Positions 46,329-55,750 are shown, numbered from the stretch's first letter. The stretch: 64,000 bases of DNA from Leptolyngbya sp. FACHB-321 (GCF_014695975.1 NZ_JACJPI010000083.1:298897-362896); one strand, 5' to 3'. Program-made: numbers and translations. Notes: generated from the sequence alone by a model not told the origin.

Positions 46329-49190
46329 ATGCCTGACCCTAAACCCGATCGCAAGTCCGTCTTCATCGAGAAAATTATGCCTGTGACGCTGCTGAACGAG
46401 CAGGTGTATTACGAGCATGGCGGCAATCCTTTCAAAGGCTTGCATCGGTGGTACTCGCGTAAGCCGTTGTCGTTTAGTCGGGCAAGTGTGTTGGGTTCGC
46501 TGCTGCCTGCGGATGTGACGATGGAGGAGTTTGAGTGGCTGCTGGGGCTGAATCGGCGGGGAAAGGACGGGTTGCAGGACAAGACGACGAAGCTGTATAA
46601 AACGACTCCTTCGCCAGAGCGCATCAAGCGAGTGCAGGAGTTATGTGAGCAGATATGGGGCACGAAAACGCCAACGGTGTTGGATGCCTTTGCGGGTGGG
46701 GGCAGCATTCCGTTTGAGGCGGCGCGGTATGGGTTGAATGTGCTGGCTTCGGATCTGAACCCGGTGGCAGTGGTGACGATGAAGGCGGCGATCGAGTATC
46801 CGCTGAAGTTTGGGGCAGATCTTCAGGTGGAAATTGATAAGTGGGTGAAGTGGGTGGGGGATGAGGCGGAGAAGCGGCTCGCCCTATTTTTTCCATCTTC
46901 ATATGGAGAAGACATTCAAAATTATTTCTGGGTGCATACAGTTGTCTGCCCAAATTGTGAATCTACAGTTCCTTTAAACCCTAATTGGTGGTTGAGCAGA
47001 ACTACTAACTACGTTGGTAGAGGTCAAGCGAGGGTAGCCACCAGTAACTGGTATGCAGTAAAACCGATTCCTAGTCCTGATGAGAAACAAGTAAATTTTG
47101 GCTTGATCCGAGGTAGAAAAGGTAGCAGTAGCACAATTCAAACTGACGAAGGGGAGTTTGAGCCTGATAACCTAGCGACTCTTAGTAGAGGTGTGGGTAG
47201 ATGTCCTAATTGCAATGGAGTTATTGAAGATGAATACATTAAATCATTTGCTCAAAACTCTGGTTTAGGACATCAACTGTATGCTGTTTCATACAGGACA
47301 GGAAAAAATCCTTTAGAGTTTCGAGTACCTGAGAAAATTGACATCGAAGGTATCAAGAAAGCAGAAAATTTTTTATCGAAAAACAGAGGGGAGTGGGAAT
47401 TAAACAATTTGATACCTACTCAAGAAATTCCATCAAATACTCATAGAGGTCCAGATATGTACCTTTATGGAGTTTATAAATGGATGGATTTGTTTAATCC
47501 AAGACAACTCTTAACGCTTGTGACGTATAGAGAAATCATTGATGAAGCTAAAGAGAGGTTACGTGAAAAATACTCTGTAGAAAAATTAGAGGCAATAGTA
47601 GTCTACTTATCATTAGTGTTTGACCGATGTGCTGATACAAACTGTAGATTGGCACACTGGGATTCATCAAGAGCTGGCTCTAAACGAGGCTCTGCTCAAC
47701 ATGCTTTAAACCTTATGTGGAATTATCCAGAGGTGAATGGAGCAGGTGACTTATGGAAATGGTGTGCAGATGCGTTTGCTTCAGAGTATCGAAGCTTATG
47801 CGACTTGCTCAGCAGCAATTTTAATTCACAAGCAATTCCAGGACTTTTAGGTATTGAGCAAAAAACAGTTCAAATTCAGGCTGCATCTGCTGATAGTTTG
47901 TATCACCTACCTGATAAATCATTACTTACTGTAGTGACTGATCCACCTTACTATGATGCGATTCGCTATGGTGAAATTTCAGATTTCTTCTATGTATGGC
48001 TTAGAGCTAACTTATTAGATATCCTTCCAGATTTATTCTTTAATGAATTAACAGATAAGGATAATGAAGCAATCGCTAATCCTGGGCGCTTTCGTGGAAT
48101 GGGAGAATCTCCCGATGTATTGGCTAGAAGGGACTACGAAGCAAAAATGGCTCTCGCCTTTGCTGAATACTATCGAGTCCTGCGCGACGATGGCGTGATG
48201 ACTGTCCAGTTCAACCACAAAGACTCCGGTGCATGGGATGTTCTCGCCAAATCCCTCATTGATGCCGGGTTTGAAATCACTGCATCCTGGGCAGTCAGCA
48301 CCGAAAACCCGCAAAACCTGCACCAGGCACAGAAAAACTCCGTCTCCAGCACTGTCCTCCTCGTCTGCCGCAAACGCGACCCTAAAGCTGGACAAGCCTG
48401 GTGGGATGACCTCCGCCCCGATGTCGCCAACCTCGTCGAACAACGCGCCCCCGAGTTTGAAGCCAACGACATCACCGGAATCGACCTCTACCTGAGTGCC
48501 TTTGGTCCCGCCCTCAACGTCTTCTCCCGCAACTACCCAATCCTCGACTCCTCCGGCAACCCAGTTCGCCCCGAAGAAGCCTTTGCCGAAGCCAGGAGAG
48601 CGATCGCCAACTACCGCTTCCGCAAACTTGCCCAAACCGACACTGCTGGATTCGACCCTCTCACTACCTGGTACATGCTTGCCTGGGATGCCTTCCGTGC
48701 CCGCGAATTTCCCTACGATGATGCTCGTCAGTTAGCATTAGCGATCGGAGGCTTCAACGTCGCTGAGCTAGGCAAAACCCATAAATTACTGGAGATTAAA
48801 AGCGGCACCTGCAAATTCCTATCTCCCGATCAACGCTTCAAGAAACGGGCGTTTGCTGTCACTCCCAATGAATTTTCTGCCCGTTACCTGGTAGATGGGC
48901 TACACGCCATCATCGCTCTTTACTTGGAAGAAGGCACGATCGAACCCGTCCGCCGTTTCCTCAAAGCCACCGGGTTACTGAGCAACGATTTGTTTATGCG
49001 ATCGTGGGAAGTTGCCCTCAAAGTCATCCCCCGCATCGGCGACGAACGCAAACGCATCCCTGAAGAAAAAGCTCTTGCTGACCTGTGGTTGGCAATGGAC
49101 GAGATCAAGGCAAAGGTTGTCTACATTCAGCCCGAACTAAATGTAGGAGATGAACAGCAAAGCTTAGATTTTGATACTTCTGTCGAATAG
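46329..49190 (+). CDS. DUF1156 adenine-specific DNA methylase
   Basis: 953 residues from ATG 46329, where homology starts (PDRKSVFIEKIMPVTLLNEQ); the frame to 46161 is not coding. HGGNPFKGLHRWYSRKPLSF is the DUF1156 signature. SAM-binding motif I LDAFAGGGSIPFEA (about 120) and catalytic motif DPPYYDAIRYGE (about 540) indicate N6-adenine methylation. Two zinc-ribbon pairs lie between (VCPNCEST, GRCPNCNG). It would mark self DNA for the cassette. The section from about 46885 to 48165 is much more AT-rich than both ends and lacks HIP1-type sites, so its middle, with ribbons and likely target-recognition region, looks exchanged. Confidence 0.88.
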   Translation: MPDPKPDRKSVFIEKIMPVTLLNEQVYYEHGGNPFKGLHRWYSRKPLSFSRASVLGSLLPADVTMEEFEWLLGLNRRGKDGLQDKTTKLYKTTPSPERIKRVQELCEQIWGTKTPTVLDAFAGGGSIPFEAARYGLNVLASDLNPVAVVTMKAAIEYPLKFGADLQVEIDKWVKWVGDEAEKRLALFFPSSYGEDIQNYFWVHTVVCPNCESTVPLNPNWWLSRTTNYVGRGQARVATSNWYAVKPIPSPDEKQVNFGLIRGRKGSSSTIQTDEGEFEPDNLATLSRGVGRCPNCNGVIEDEYIKSFAQNSGLGHQLYAVSYRTGKNPLEFRVPEKIDIEGIKKAENFLSKNRGEWELNNLIPTQEIPSNTHRGPDMYLYGVYKWMDLFNPRQLLTLVTYREIIDEAKERLREKYSVEKLEAIVVYLSLVFDRCADTNCRLAHWDSSRAGSKRGSAQHALNLMWNYPEVNGAGDLWKWCADAFASEYRSLCDLLSSNFNSQAIPGLLGIEQKTVQIQAASADSLYHLPDKSLLTVVTDPPYYDAIRYGEISDFFYVWLRANLLDILPDLFFNELTDKDNEAIANPGRFRGMGESPDVLARRDYEAKMALAFAEYYRVLRDDGVMTVQFNHKDSGAWDVLAKSLIDAGFEITASWAVSTENPQNLHQAQKNSVSSTVLLVCRKRDPKAGQAWWDDLRPDVANLVEQRAPEFEANDITGIDLYLSAFGPALNVFSRNYPILDSSGNPVRPEEAFAEARRAIANYRFRKLAQTDTAGFDPLTTWYMLAWDAFRAREFPYDDARQLALAIGGFNVAELGKTHKLLEIKSGTCKFLSPDQRFKKRAFAVTPNEFSARYLVDGLHAIIALYLEEGTIEPVRRFLKATGLLSNDLFMRSWEVALKVIPRIGDERKRIPEEKALADLWLAMDEIKAKVVYIQPELNVGDEQQSLDFDTSVE

Positions 49191-49230
49191 GTTCGGTGAA
49201 TAGTATCTATGTAGAAAAGGAGAAAACAAG

Positions 49231-49848
49231 ATGAAGGCGAACTGGACAACTTTTGAGGCAATAATCGAAAAATACAAGATAAAACCTAGCTCAATATTAT
49301 CTCTTATACTCACAATCCTAGGTATATCTTATCTACTAGCTATTTTGTTTGGGACTTTTGAAAAAGATAGATTTGGTACAGCGGAAGTGGCTATTTTTGC
49401 CGCAATCTTACTCCTAAACTCAAATTTAATTGAGAGACTAGCTGAGTTTCAATTTAGTAAAGATGGTTTAACTCTTAAACTTAAAGAAGTTCAAGCAAAA
49501 CAAGGGGAAATTGAAAATAGAGTTGAAGAAATCGTTGGTTTTCTTGCTAAAAACTTTTTGGATGCTAATGAACATAAACAGTTAATTCGTTTCACGAAAA
49601 AAGGGGATTTTGATTATACAGAAAAGAACAAACGTCAAACTTTCCAAAACGAGTTGCGACGCTTGCGAGATTTAGGACTAATAGAGAGTGTTTCTGGAGG
49701 ATACTTTAGTGTTGGCAATTTACCTGACCAGCATCACAATTTGAAAGAACTAGTTAGGATCACGCCTACTGGGCTAAAGTATTTGGAATACATAGGACAG
49801 ACTTCTAAAGATAGCATTCAAGATGATGGCGAAAATCCTACAAAATAA
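49231..49848 (+). CDS. Membrane-anchored coiled-coil/winged-helix protein
   Basis: 205 residues with a good AAAGGAGAA ribosome site. Two membrane helices (ILSLILTILGISYLLAILF and AEVAIFAAILLLNSNLI), then a coiled coil (KLKEVQAKQGEIENRVEEI), then a winged-helix-like domain (NELRRLRDLGLIESVSGGYF, RITPTGLKYLEYIG). Not recognised as a named family. Strongly AT-rich compared with the methylase end and helicase, so probably inserted cargo. A membrane anchor with a nucleic-acid-type domain beside a defence system suggests a signal-coupled role, but this is inference. Confidence 0.7.
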   Translation: MKANWTTFEAIIEKYKIKPSSILSLILTILGISYLLAILFGTFEKDRFGTAEVAIFAAILLLNSNLIERLAEFQFSKDGLTLKLKEVQAKQGEIENRVEEIVGFLAKNFLDANEHKQLIRFTKKGDFDYTEKNKRQTFQNELRRLRDLGLIESVSGGYFSVGNLPDQHHNLKELVRITPTGLKYLEYIGQTSKDSIQDDGENPTK

Positions 49849-49962
49849 ATAATAATCAACGCTCCTTCTACCTTTTAACAAAGTTCGGCGCTTTTCATCA
49901 AATCTTCTTACGGTGCTTGCCGCTCTTTACCAAGAGGTTGGGAACCTTAGGTAAAGCTATGA

Positions 49963-50319
49963 ATGGACATTGTTAAGTTAGCAGGGATAGCGTCAATGGA
50001 TACAAGCCAACTTCAGATAGCAATTGAACAATTTTTGAATTTTATTCAGAGCCAGGGACCTATAGTAATGCATGCCTTTGTCGCTCTCCTGATCGCAATC
50101 AAAACAGGTGCTGCTTCAATTGGCGCAATTGCCACGTTAATTTCCCATTATCCTGTCTTAACTCAAGTTATCAACAAACTGATTGTCCTCATTAACTCAG
50201 GTGCAAGCATTCCTGAAATTGCAGCGGCGATCGCCGAGTTTGCGACTTCAGTAGGTGCATCAGCAGATCTATTACTCAAGCTGCTTTATACGATTGGTGG
50301 TGCTCTAATGCTTTTCTAA
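49963..50319 (+). CDS. Small hydrophobic protein, possible pore or membrane effector
   Basis: 118 residues, ATG 49963, almost without charge after residue 25. Three hydrophobic, glycine/alanine-rich segments: IVMHAFVALLIAIKTGAASI, VINKLIVLINSGASI and ADLLLKLLYTIGGALML. The pattern fits an integral membrane or amphipathic pore-forming peptide; no signal peptide. Not recognised. It lies between the winged-helix membrane protein and the helicase on the same strand and could be an effector of the cassette or an unrelated small membrane protein. Confidence 0.5.
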   Translation: MDIVKLAGIASMDTSQLQIAIEQFLNFIQSQGPIVMHAFVALLIAIKTGAASIGAIATLISHYPVLTQVINKLIVLINSGASIPEIAAAIAEFATSVGASADLLLKLLYTIGGALMLF

Positions 50320-50377
50320 ACCCAAAGTGGAGGTACTTAGAGAAGTCAGGTAATACTTGTATCATTTCACAGGAACT

Positions 50378-53300
50378 ATGAGAGTGCTCCGCGATCGCTC
50401 CTGGAAAATCAACTACTCCAGCGACGAAAACAATCCTGTTGCTGATTTCTATGTTCCTGCGTTAGAACGAGCGATTCAGTACGATCGCAAAGCAGGTTTC
50501 TTCAACAGCACGATTCTCAGCAAGGTCGCGCGTGGGCTGGGCGCAATGCTGCAAAAGCAGGGACGAATGCGGTTAATCATGGGTTGCCAGTTCAGCCCCG
50601 AAGACTTACAGGCGATCAAGCAAGGGTATGAATTGCGAGACGCACTGGCTCAACGGCTCGATACCGATCTCCAACCACCCAAAAACTTTGCCCAACTCAA
50701 ACACTTTGAGATCCTCAGTTGGCTGATCCAGAACCAACACCTGGATATTCGGATCGCCGTGCCCCTCAAGACTAACGGCTTGCCAGAAGAGAGCGAGCGC
50801 CAACTAGACCACCACCGCATTTTTCATGAGAAGGTTGGCATTATCACCGATGCCAATGGTGATCAGCTTGCCTTCAGTGGTTCCAATAACGAGTCGATCG
50901 GGGGCTGGGAAGCTAACCTCGAATCTTTTCACGTCTATTTTTCCTGGGATGGTGGACGGGATTTAGAGCGGGTGCAGTTGGAAGGCGATCGCTTCAACAA
51001 ACTCTGGGCTGACCAGATGCCGAACGTGCGCGTCTTTGAAGTGCCAGAAGCAGTTCGTAAGAAACTCTTACGCTACGCGCCCTCAACACAACCCAGATGG
51101 AACCAGCAAGCGGAGTTTGATACTCGTCCCCTACCGAACGATGAACCCCTACCGGACGCAGCACCAGAAGCAACACTTGAGCCAGAACGACAAACACCGA
51201 CTTACACTCAAGCGGACTGGGAACGCGAGTATCCTGCCTTCGTTAAACTTGCCAATCTGCATCAAGACCCAGGTTGCCTGGACTTTACGGTTAAGTCGAT
51301 TCCCCTTCAGCCCTGGGCACACCAACTCAAAATTCTGCACCGTGTTGCTCAAGAGTTTCCCCGTAGCTACCTAATTGCTGACGAGGTCGGTCTGGGCAAG
51401 ACGATCGAGACAGGTTTAGTGCTGCGCTACTTGATTCTGTCTAAGAAGGTCAAGCGCGTTCTAATTTTGGCTCCCGCAAGCGTCCAGCCCCAGTGGCAGG
51501 AAGAACTGCGCGAGAAATTCAATTTGCACTTCTGGAGCTACCTTCAGGGCGAACTCCGCGATCCCTACAAGCAAACCGTTCCCCTGGCTGCCAATCCCTG
51601 GAATACTCAAAATCTGATGCTTGCCTCTAGCCATCTCGTCCGCCGCAAGGAGCGAATGCAGGAATTGCTGGAGGCAGAACCCTGGGATTTAGTTGTGCTC
51701 GATGAAGCGCACCATGCCCGTCGCAAGAGTCCTCAGGAGCGGAAGGATACTCCGAATCGCCTGCTGGAACTCATGCGGCAACTACGAGCAAAGACCACCG
51801 CGCTGTTGCTGTTGTCTGCCACACCCATGCAGATCGATACGATCGAGGTCTTCGACTTACTCAGCTTGCTGGGACTAGAGGGGCACTGGCAGTATGGCGA
51901 CAATTTTTGTGCCTACTTCGCGACCCTGGCAGCGAAACCAGACCGCTTCAGCCTGGACTTTTGGCAGCAGATGTCAACTGACTATTTCAAGCTTGGTGGT
52001 CAAGCCTGCCCGCGTCTGCAACAGCATTTGGAGCTGCAAGACCGTCTCCTCACCTACAAACTGCGAGACCTCTGGCACCGAGGGGATAAGATTGTTAATT
52101 CCCGCCCACTGTTGGAAGATGAGGCGTTTATCGCGGCTTCTCGCCAATACCTGACGGTCAATACACCACTCAAAGACCGGATGTTCCGCCACACTCGCGA
52201 TACGCTGCGGCAGTATTATCGGCGCGGCTTGTTGGCGCACGACATCCCAACGCGGCAAGTACAGGACAATGCGATCGTCCTGGAAGCACTCAGAGAAGCG
52301 GCGCTCTATCGTGCGGTCAGTGACTACGTGCGGCACTTCTACCGACTGGCACAAAAGGAAAACCGCAAAGCTTTAGGCTTCCTGATGACGCTCTACCGCA
52401 AGCGCCTGACCAGTTCCTTCTATGCAGTGCAACAATCCTTACAACGCCGTTTAGACGCACTGCTCACCCAACACGGCAATGGACTTACTGCTGATGACCT
52501 GGCGGAACTGGATGACGCGGAGGATGTGGTGATCGAGGGGCTGGAGTCTTACCTGGAACCCATTGATCCAAAGGAGATTCAGTACCTTGAAGACTTGCTC
52601 TGGCAGTTCGACAACACGGGGGAAGATACCAAGTGTGCCCAGTTCATTAGCACACTGCGCCAAGAGTTGAACGAGCGGGAAAGCGCGATCGTCTTCACCC
52701 AATACACCGACACAATGGACTATTTGCGGGATTTCCTTAGTGCCAGCTTTGGTAGCCTGGTTGCCTGCTACTCCGGTCGGGGCGGCGAACTGTACCGGGG
52801 CGGGGAGTGGTGTACGGTGCCCAAGGAAGACATCAAGAGCCGCTTCCGCGAGGGTGAGCTTAAACTTCTTCTCTGCACCGAGTCCGCTAGCGAAGGCTTG
52901 AACCTGCAAATCTGTGGCGTCCTGTTCAACTACGATCTGCCCTGGAACCCGATGCGCGTCGAGCAACGGATTGGACGGATTGACCGGATTGGGCAACGCT
53001 ACTCCACCGTGAGAATTCACAATTTCTACTACGACGGCACGGTCGAGGCAAAGGTCTACAAGAAACTGCGCGATCGCATCAATGCCTTCGCTACTGTGGT
53101 CGGTAATCTTCAACCCATCCTGGCAAAAGTGCCGACTTTCATTGAACGAGCCGTGATGAGTGCTGATCCAGAAGAGGAAAATGTCCTGCTTTCTGAATTT
53201 GACCAGGCTTTAGAGACACCACCCCTCCGTCCTGCCCTGGATGAGATGGTGGCAATGGATGTGGAATCAGACTTGGCTGAACTGCGTAAGCCGATCGCCC

Positions 53301-53545
53301 CTGCACCCGTTTCAGCAGAGGACTTAGAACAGCTCTTTACCACCACCAAACTCTTGCAGGCTGTTGGAGCCACTTTTGAGCAGGAAGGTAATGGCATCTG
53401 GAAGTTGACTCATCGATCGCAGGTTTACCGCATTACGTTTAGCCCAGCCGTCTTTGATGAGCAGCCCTCCTTACGGTTCATGACGTTTGGCGAACCGCTC
53501 TTTGAGTCGTTGCTGCTGGCAGTCTCAACTTCTACTGCCTTGTAA
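50378..53545 (+). CDS. PLD-domain SNF2-type helicase of the defence cassette
   Basis: 1055 residues from ATG 50378, preceded by CACAGGAACT; a TTG at 50357 is rejected. N-terminal phospholipase-D-like nuclease domain with one HxK set (HHRIFHEKVGIITD then SGSNNES). SNF2 helicase core: IADEVGLGKTIETGLV, VVLDEAHHAR, LLSATPMQ, then ESASEGLNLQ and RIGRIDRIGQ. Similar proteins accompany DUF1156 and DUF499 genes and recall DISARM nuclease/helicase parts. Probable motor and nuclease that attack unmodified invading DNA. It ends 39 bp from the convergent caspase gene, which marks the border between the two defence modules. Confidence 0.88.
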   Translation: MRVLRDRSWKINYSSDENNPVADFYVPALERAIQYDRKAGFFNSTILSKVARGLGAMLQKQGRMRLIMGCQFSPEDLQAIKQGYELRDALAQRLDTDLQPPKNFAQLKHFEILSWLIQNQHLDIRIAVPLKTNGLPEESERQLDHHRIFHEKVGIITDANGDQLAFSGSNNESIGGWEANLESFHVYFSWDGGRDLERVQLEGDRFNKLWADQMPNVRVFEVPEAVRKKLLRYAPSTQPRWNQQAEFDTRPLPNDEPLPDAAPEATLEPERQTPTYTQADWEREYPAFVKLANLHQDPGCLDFTVKSIPLQPWAHQLKILHRVAQEFPRSYLIADEVGLGKTIETGLVLRYLILSKKVKRVLILAPASVQPQWQEELREKFNLHFWSYLQGELRDPYKQTVPLAANPWNTQNLMLASSHLVRRKERMQELLEAEPWDLVVLDEAHHARRKSPQERKDTPNRLLELMRQLRAKTTALLLLSATPMQIDTIEVFDLLSLLGLEGHWQYGDNFCAYFATLAAKPDRFSLDFWQQMSTDYFKLGGQACPRLQQHLELQDRLLTYKLRDLWHRGDKIVNSRPLLEDEAFIAASRQYLTVNTPLKDRMFRHTRDTLRQYYRRGLLAHDIPTRQVQDNAIVLEALREAALYRAVSDYVRHFYRLAQKENRKALGFLMTLYRKRLTSSFYAVQQSLQRRLDALLTQHGNGLTADDLAELDDAEDVVIEGLESYLEPIDPKEIQYLEDLLWQFDNTGEDTKCAQFISTLRQELNERESAIVFTQYTDTMDYLRDFLSASFGSLVACYSGRGGELYRGGEWCTVPKEDIKSRFREGELKLLLCTESASEGLNLQICGVLFNYDLPWNPMRVEQRIGRIDRIGQRYSTVRIHNFYYDGTVEAKVYKKLRDRINAFATVVGNLQPILAKVPTFIERAVMSADPEEENVLLSEFDQALETPPLRPALDEMVAMDVESDLAELRKPIAPAPVSAEDLEQLFTTTKLLQAVGATFEQEGNGIWKLTHRSQVYRITFSPAVFDEQPSLRFMTFGEPLFESLLLAVSTSTAL

Positions 53546-53584
53546 ATGGAGGGATTAAGGCATAGGGATGGCTGTGTTGATAAA

Positions 53585-55084
53585 TTAGTTCTGTAATGAC
53601 TGATCGATCGCATCCAGTTCGTCATCCAGAGCGGCTAGCTTGACTTCCTCATCCTGAATTTGCTTCTGCAACTGGAACTTGACGGCTTCGCCTGTCTCGA
53701 TCGCAAAGCTTTTCCGTAGATGCCCTAGTTTCTCACTACGAATGTTTCGTTCGTCCTCCAGGGCTTGCTGACGTTGCTTTAAGCGGCGTTTTTGAGCAGG
53801 CATTAATTTCGGAGTGGCTGGTTGAGTTGTGATGGTTTGAGGCGGTTGAACTGCTGGTTCAGGTGTTCCTGGAATCAGGACAGGGACTGACACTTGTTGC
53901 TCAGTGACATTCCCTGGGAAGCTTAATTTCTGTGCTGGCTGCATCGGTTTTGCCTGTCGTTGCGGTTCAGCGTCCTGTTCATCCTCAACTCTTAAGGGTG
54001 CTAGCACTCGCGCTGCAATGGCTGCAATGTCTGCATCTCGCAACCCTAATTGCTGTTGGTATTTGCTTAATGCCGTTTCATTCGCAACGCTAAAAGGGTA
54101 CTCAATTTGCACTGCTTCAGTTAACGCCTGTTCGTACTCGTATAGCTTGCGCTCACATTGGCGATATGGCTCCAATACTGCGTCTTCAATTGCTTGGGCT
54201 TCCTCAACCGAAATGTTCCACTCAGCACGTTTACCTTCCAGTACCTTCTGAGCAAAAAATAAGAGTTTGCCTTGTCCTGCTTCCGCAGACGTTTGCACTT
54301 CCTTGCGATACTTTAGCTTCGGGTCATCCTGCCGCGATCGCGACAGGACAATTTTATACCCCTCCTCCACCGGGTAAAACTTGGGGGTCATTGCAGGTGC
54401 TGCTTCCTTGACCCGGCTAGCAGCATACTCATGCAGTTCTTCCACCGCAATCCAACCATCGCCATCCACGTCGGCGGCTCCTGTCTCCATCCCTTCGACT
54501 AAATGACGGGTGTAAATTGATAACCCTGCGTCATCATGCCCTGTTGCTGCGCCAAACGAATACTCGGTAGAGGTGGAAGAGGTCAGAATTGCCCGCCCCT
54601 TGCCGCCTAGATACTCTTTCAAGTTGACGGTGCCATCATTCTTGACCGTCATCCCTTGCGCGATCGCGCCACTAAAGCAGCAATCCAGAATGATCACCTG
54701 TCGCTGTGATCGACTTTCGTTGATATTCTCATGCAGAGACGCAGTGGCTACGGCTGATGGTTTGACCAATCTGCCGTTAGTGTCCTTGCGGGTTACACGG
54801 GTCGCCAGGTAAAGCCTGCCATTCTCATCTTTAATGCCATGACCAGAAAAGTAAAACAACAGCAGATCATCCTTTTTACGATCGCTGAAGAGCCGATAGA
54901 TCTCGTCCTCCATCTCCTGCCGCTGTGGGTTTTTCAGTACTGTGATGTCTGCCTCGGCAAAACCTCCCAGTTCTGGATCTGCCAAGACTCGTTGCATAGC
55001 ATCCACATCCTTCACCGCTCCAGGTAAGGGATTTAGTCCGGGTTCGTACTCGCTGACACCAACCAGCAACGCGACCTTTACCAT
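53585..55084 (-). CDS. Caspase-like (C14) protease with C-terminal recruitment domain
   Basis: 499 residues. The p20 domain has catalytic His82 in LLFYFSGHGIKDENG and Cys136 in VIILDCCFSGAI, so it should be active. An EF-hand-like loop follows (DVDGDGWIAVEEL, about 205-217), suggesting calcium control. A charged middle contains the helical stretch LSKYQQQLGLRDADIAAIAA, and residues about 435-499 form a coiled-coil domain that aligns without gaps to the N-terminus of the NTPase encoded at 60795 (SEK, FQL, KQI shared). This is the effector-associated-domain pattern of NTP-dependent conflict systems. Likely the cell-killing effector of the operon; 10 bp after the EACC1-like gene. Confidence 0.9.
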   Translation of the reverse strand: MVKVALLVGVSEYEPGLNPLPGAVKDVDAMQRVLADPELGGFAEADITVLKNPQRQEMEDEIYRLFSDRKKDDLLLFYFSGHGIKDENGRLYLATRVTRKDTNGRLVKPSAVATASLHENINESRSQRQVIILDCCFSGAIAQGMTVKNDGTVNLKEYLGGKGRAILTSSTSTEYSFGAATGHDDAGLSIYTRHLVEGMETGAADVDGDGWIAVEELHEYAASRVKEAAPAMTPKFYPVEEGYKIVLSRSRQDDPKLKYRKEVQTSAEAGQGKLLFFAQKVLEGKRAEWNISVEEAQAIEDAVLEPYRQCERKLYEYEQALTEAVQIEYPFSVANETALSKYQQQLGLRDADIAAIAARVLAPLRVEDEQDAEPQRQAKPMQPAQKLSFPGNVTEQQVSVPVLIPGTPEPAVQPPQTITTQPATPKLMPAQKRRLKQRQQALEDERNIRSEKLGHLRKSFAIETGEAVKFQLQKQIQDEEVKLAALDDELDAIDQSLQN

Positions 55085-55093
55085 TTCAGTGCC

Positions 55094-55468
55094 CTATGTT
55101 GCTGCAAATTTCTGTGCTGCTGCGATCGCCGCTTCCAATTCTTCTCGACTGCTAGCTTTTACCTTGAGCTTCTTGCCGTTTGCTTCGACTTCCAGTTCGA
55201 TCGTTTTATTGCCCAAGCGATCGCCCAGAAATCCCATCACCTTTTGGGCATTCTCTTTATTCACCTGAGCCGTCAGCAGTCCTACCAAAATTGCGCCCAC
55301 TGCTTTGTTCCCTTCCGGTGGGTTCGGATCGAGAACCCGATCGACCTCTACTTCATCCATCTGCTGCAATTCAGCCATGAACCGTTGCGCCTGCTCTTCC
55401 CGTTCTTCTGCGTCGAGGTCAGGATCGTTGAAGGCGATCGTCAGCTTAACGTTTGAGGTGTCTGTCAT
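55094..55468 (-). CDS. EACC1-like effector-associated component
   Basis: 124 residues from ATG 55468 (AGGAT upstream); the frame to 55549 is longer but unsupported. N-terminal alpha/beta part LTIAFNDPDLDAEEREEQAQ, a central small hydrophobic segment NKAVGAILVGLLTAQ, then the beta strands KTIELEVEANGKKLKVKASS. This order matches effector-associated constant component 1 described beside caspase- and trypsin-like effectors in bacterial conflict systems. It directly precedes the caspase gene. Role proposed in the literature is as a fixed adaptor; assignment here is by pattern, not by search. Confidence 0.72.
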   Translation of the reverse strand: MTDTSNVKLTIAFNDPDLDAEEREEQAQRFMAELQQMDEVEVDRVLDPNPPEGNKAVGAILVGLLTAQVNKENAQKVMGFLGDRLGNKTIELEVEANGKKLKVKASSREELEAAIAAAQKFAAT

Positions 55469-55603
55469 GAAAATCCTATGGTTGAGGAAAGATCTGAAGT
55501 ATTTATTCCTCTTTATAACAGCTAAAAACTCTACATCCGTTAAAAGCAAGAAAGACTAAAAAGACGAGAGTGCCGTGATCGTCCGTGTTGCCTCAACAGT
55601 GGC

Positions 55604-55750
55604 TCACTGCATATCCAGCACAAAGTTGCCACCTACACAAAAGAACCGCGCCTGAATGACGACTGAGTAGCCTGCTTCTTCTAAAACCCGGTCAATCCAC
55701 TCGGCCCAGGTGCGATCGCTGGCTGTATAGCTAATGAAGAAGTCTTTCAT
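55604..55750 (-). pseudogene. Truncated TIR-domain gene fragment
   Basis: 48-codon frame from ATG 55750 to TGA. It reads KDFFISYTASDRTWAEWIDR then EEAGYSVVIQARFF and GGNFVLDMQ, which is the first third of a cyanobacterial TIR domain (strand A, helix A, strand B). The frame stops before the catalytic-Glu region, so no NAD-cleaving activity is possible. It lies in the operon between the WD40 and EACC1-like genes, where another effector could sit. It is probably the remnant of a TIR effector replaced by or lost beside the caspase. Confidence 0.75.
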
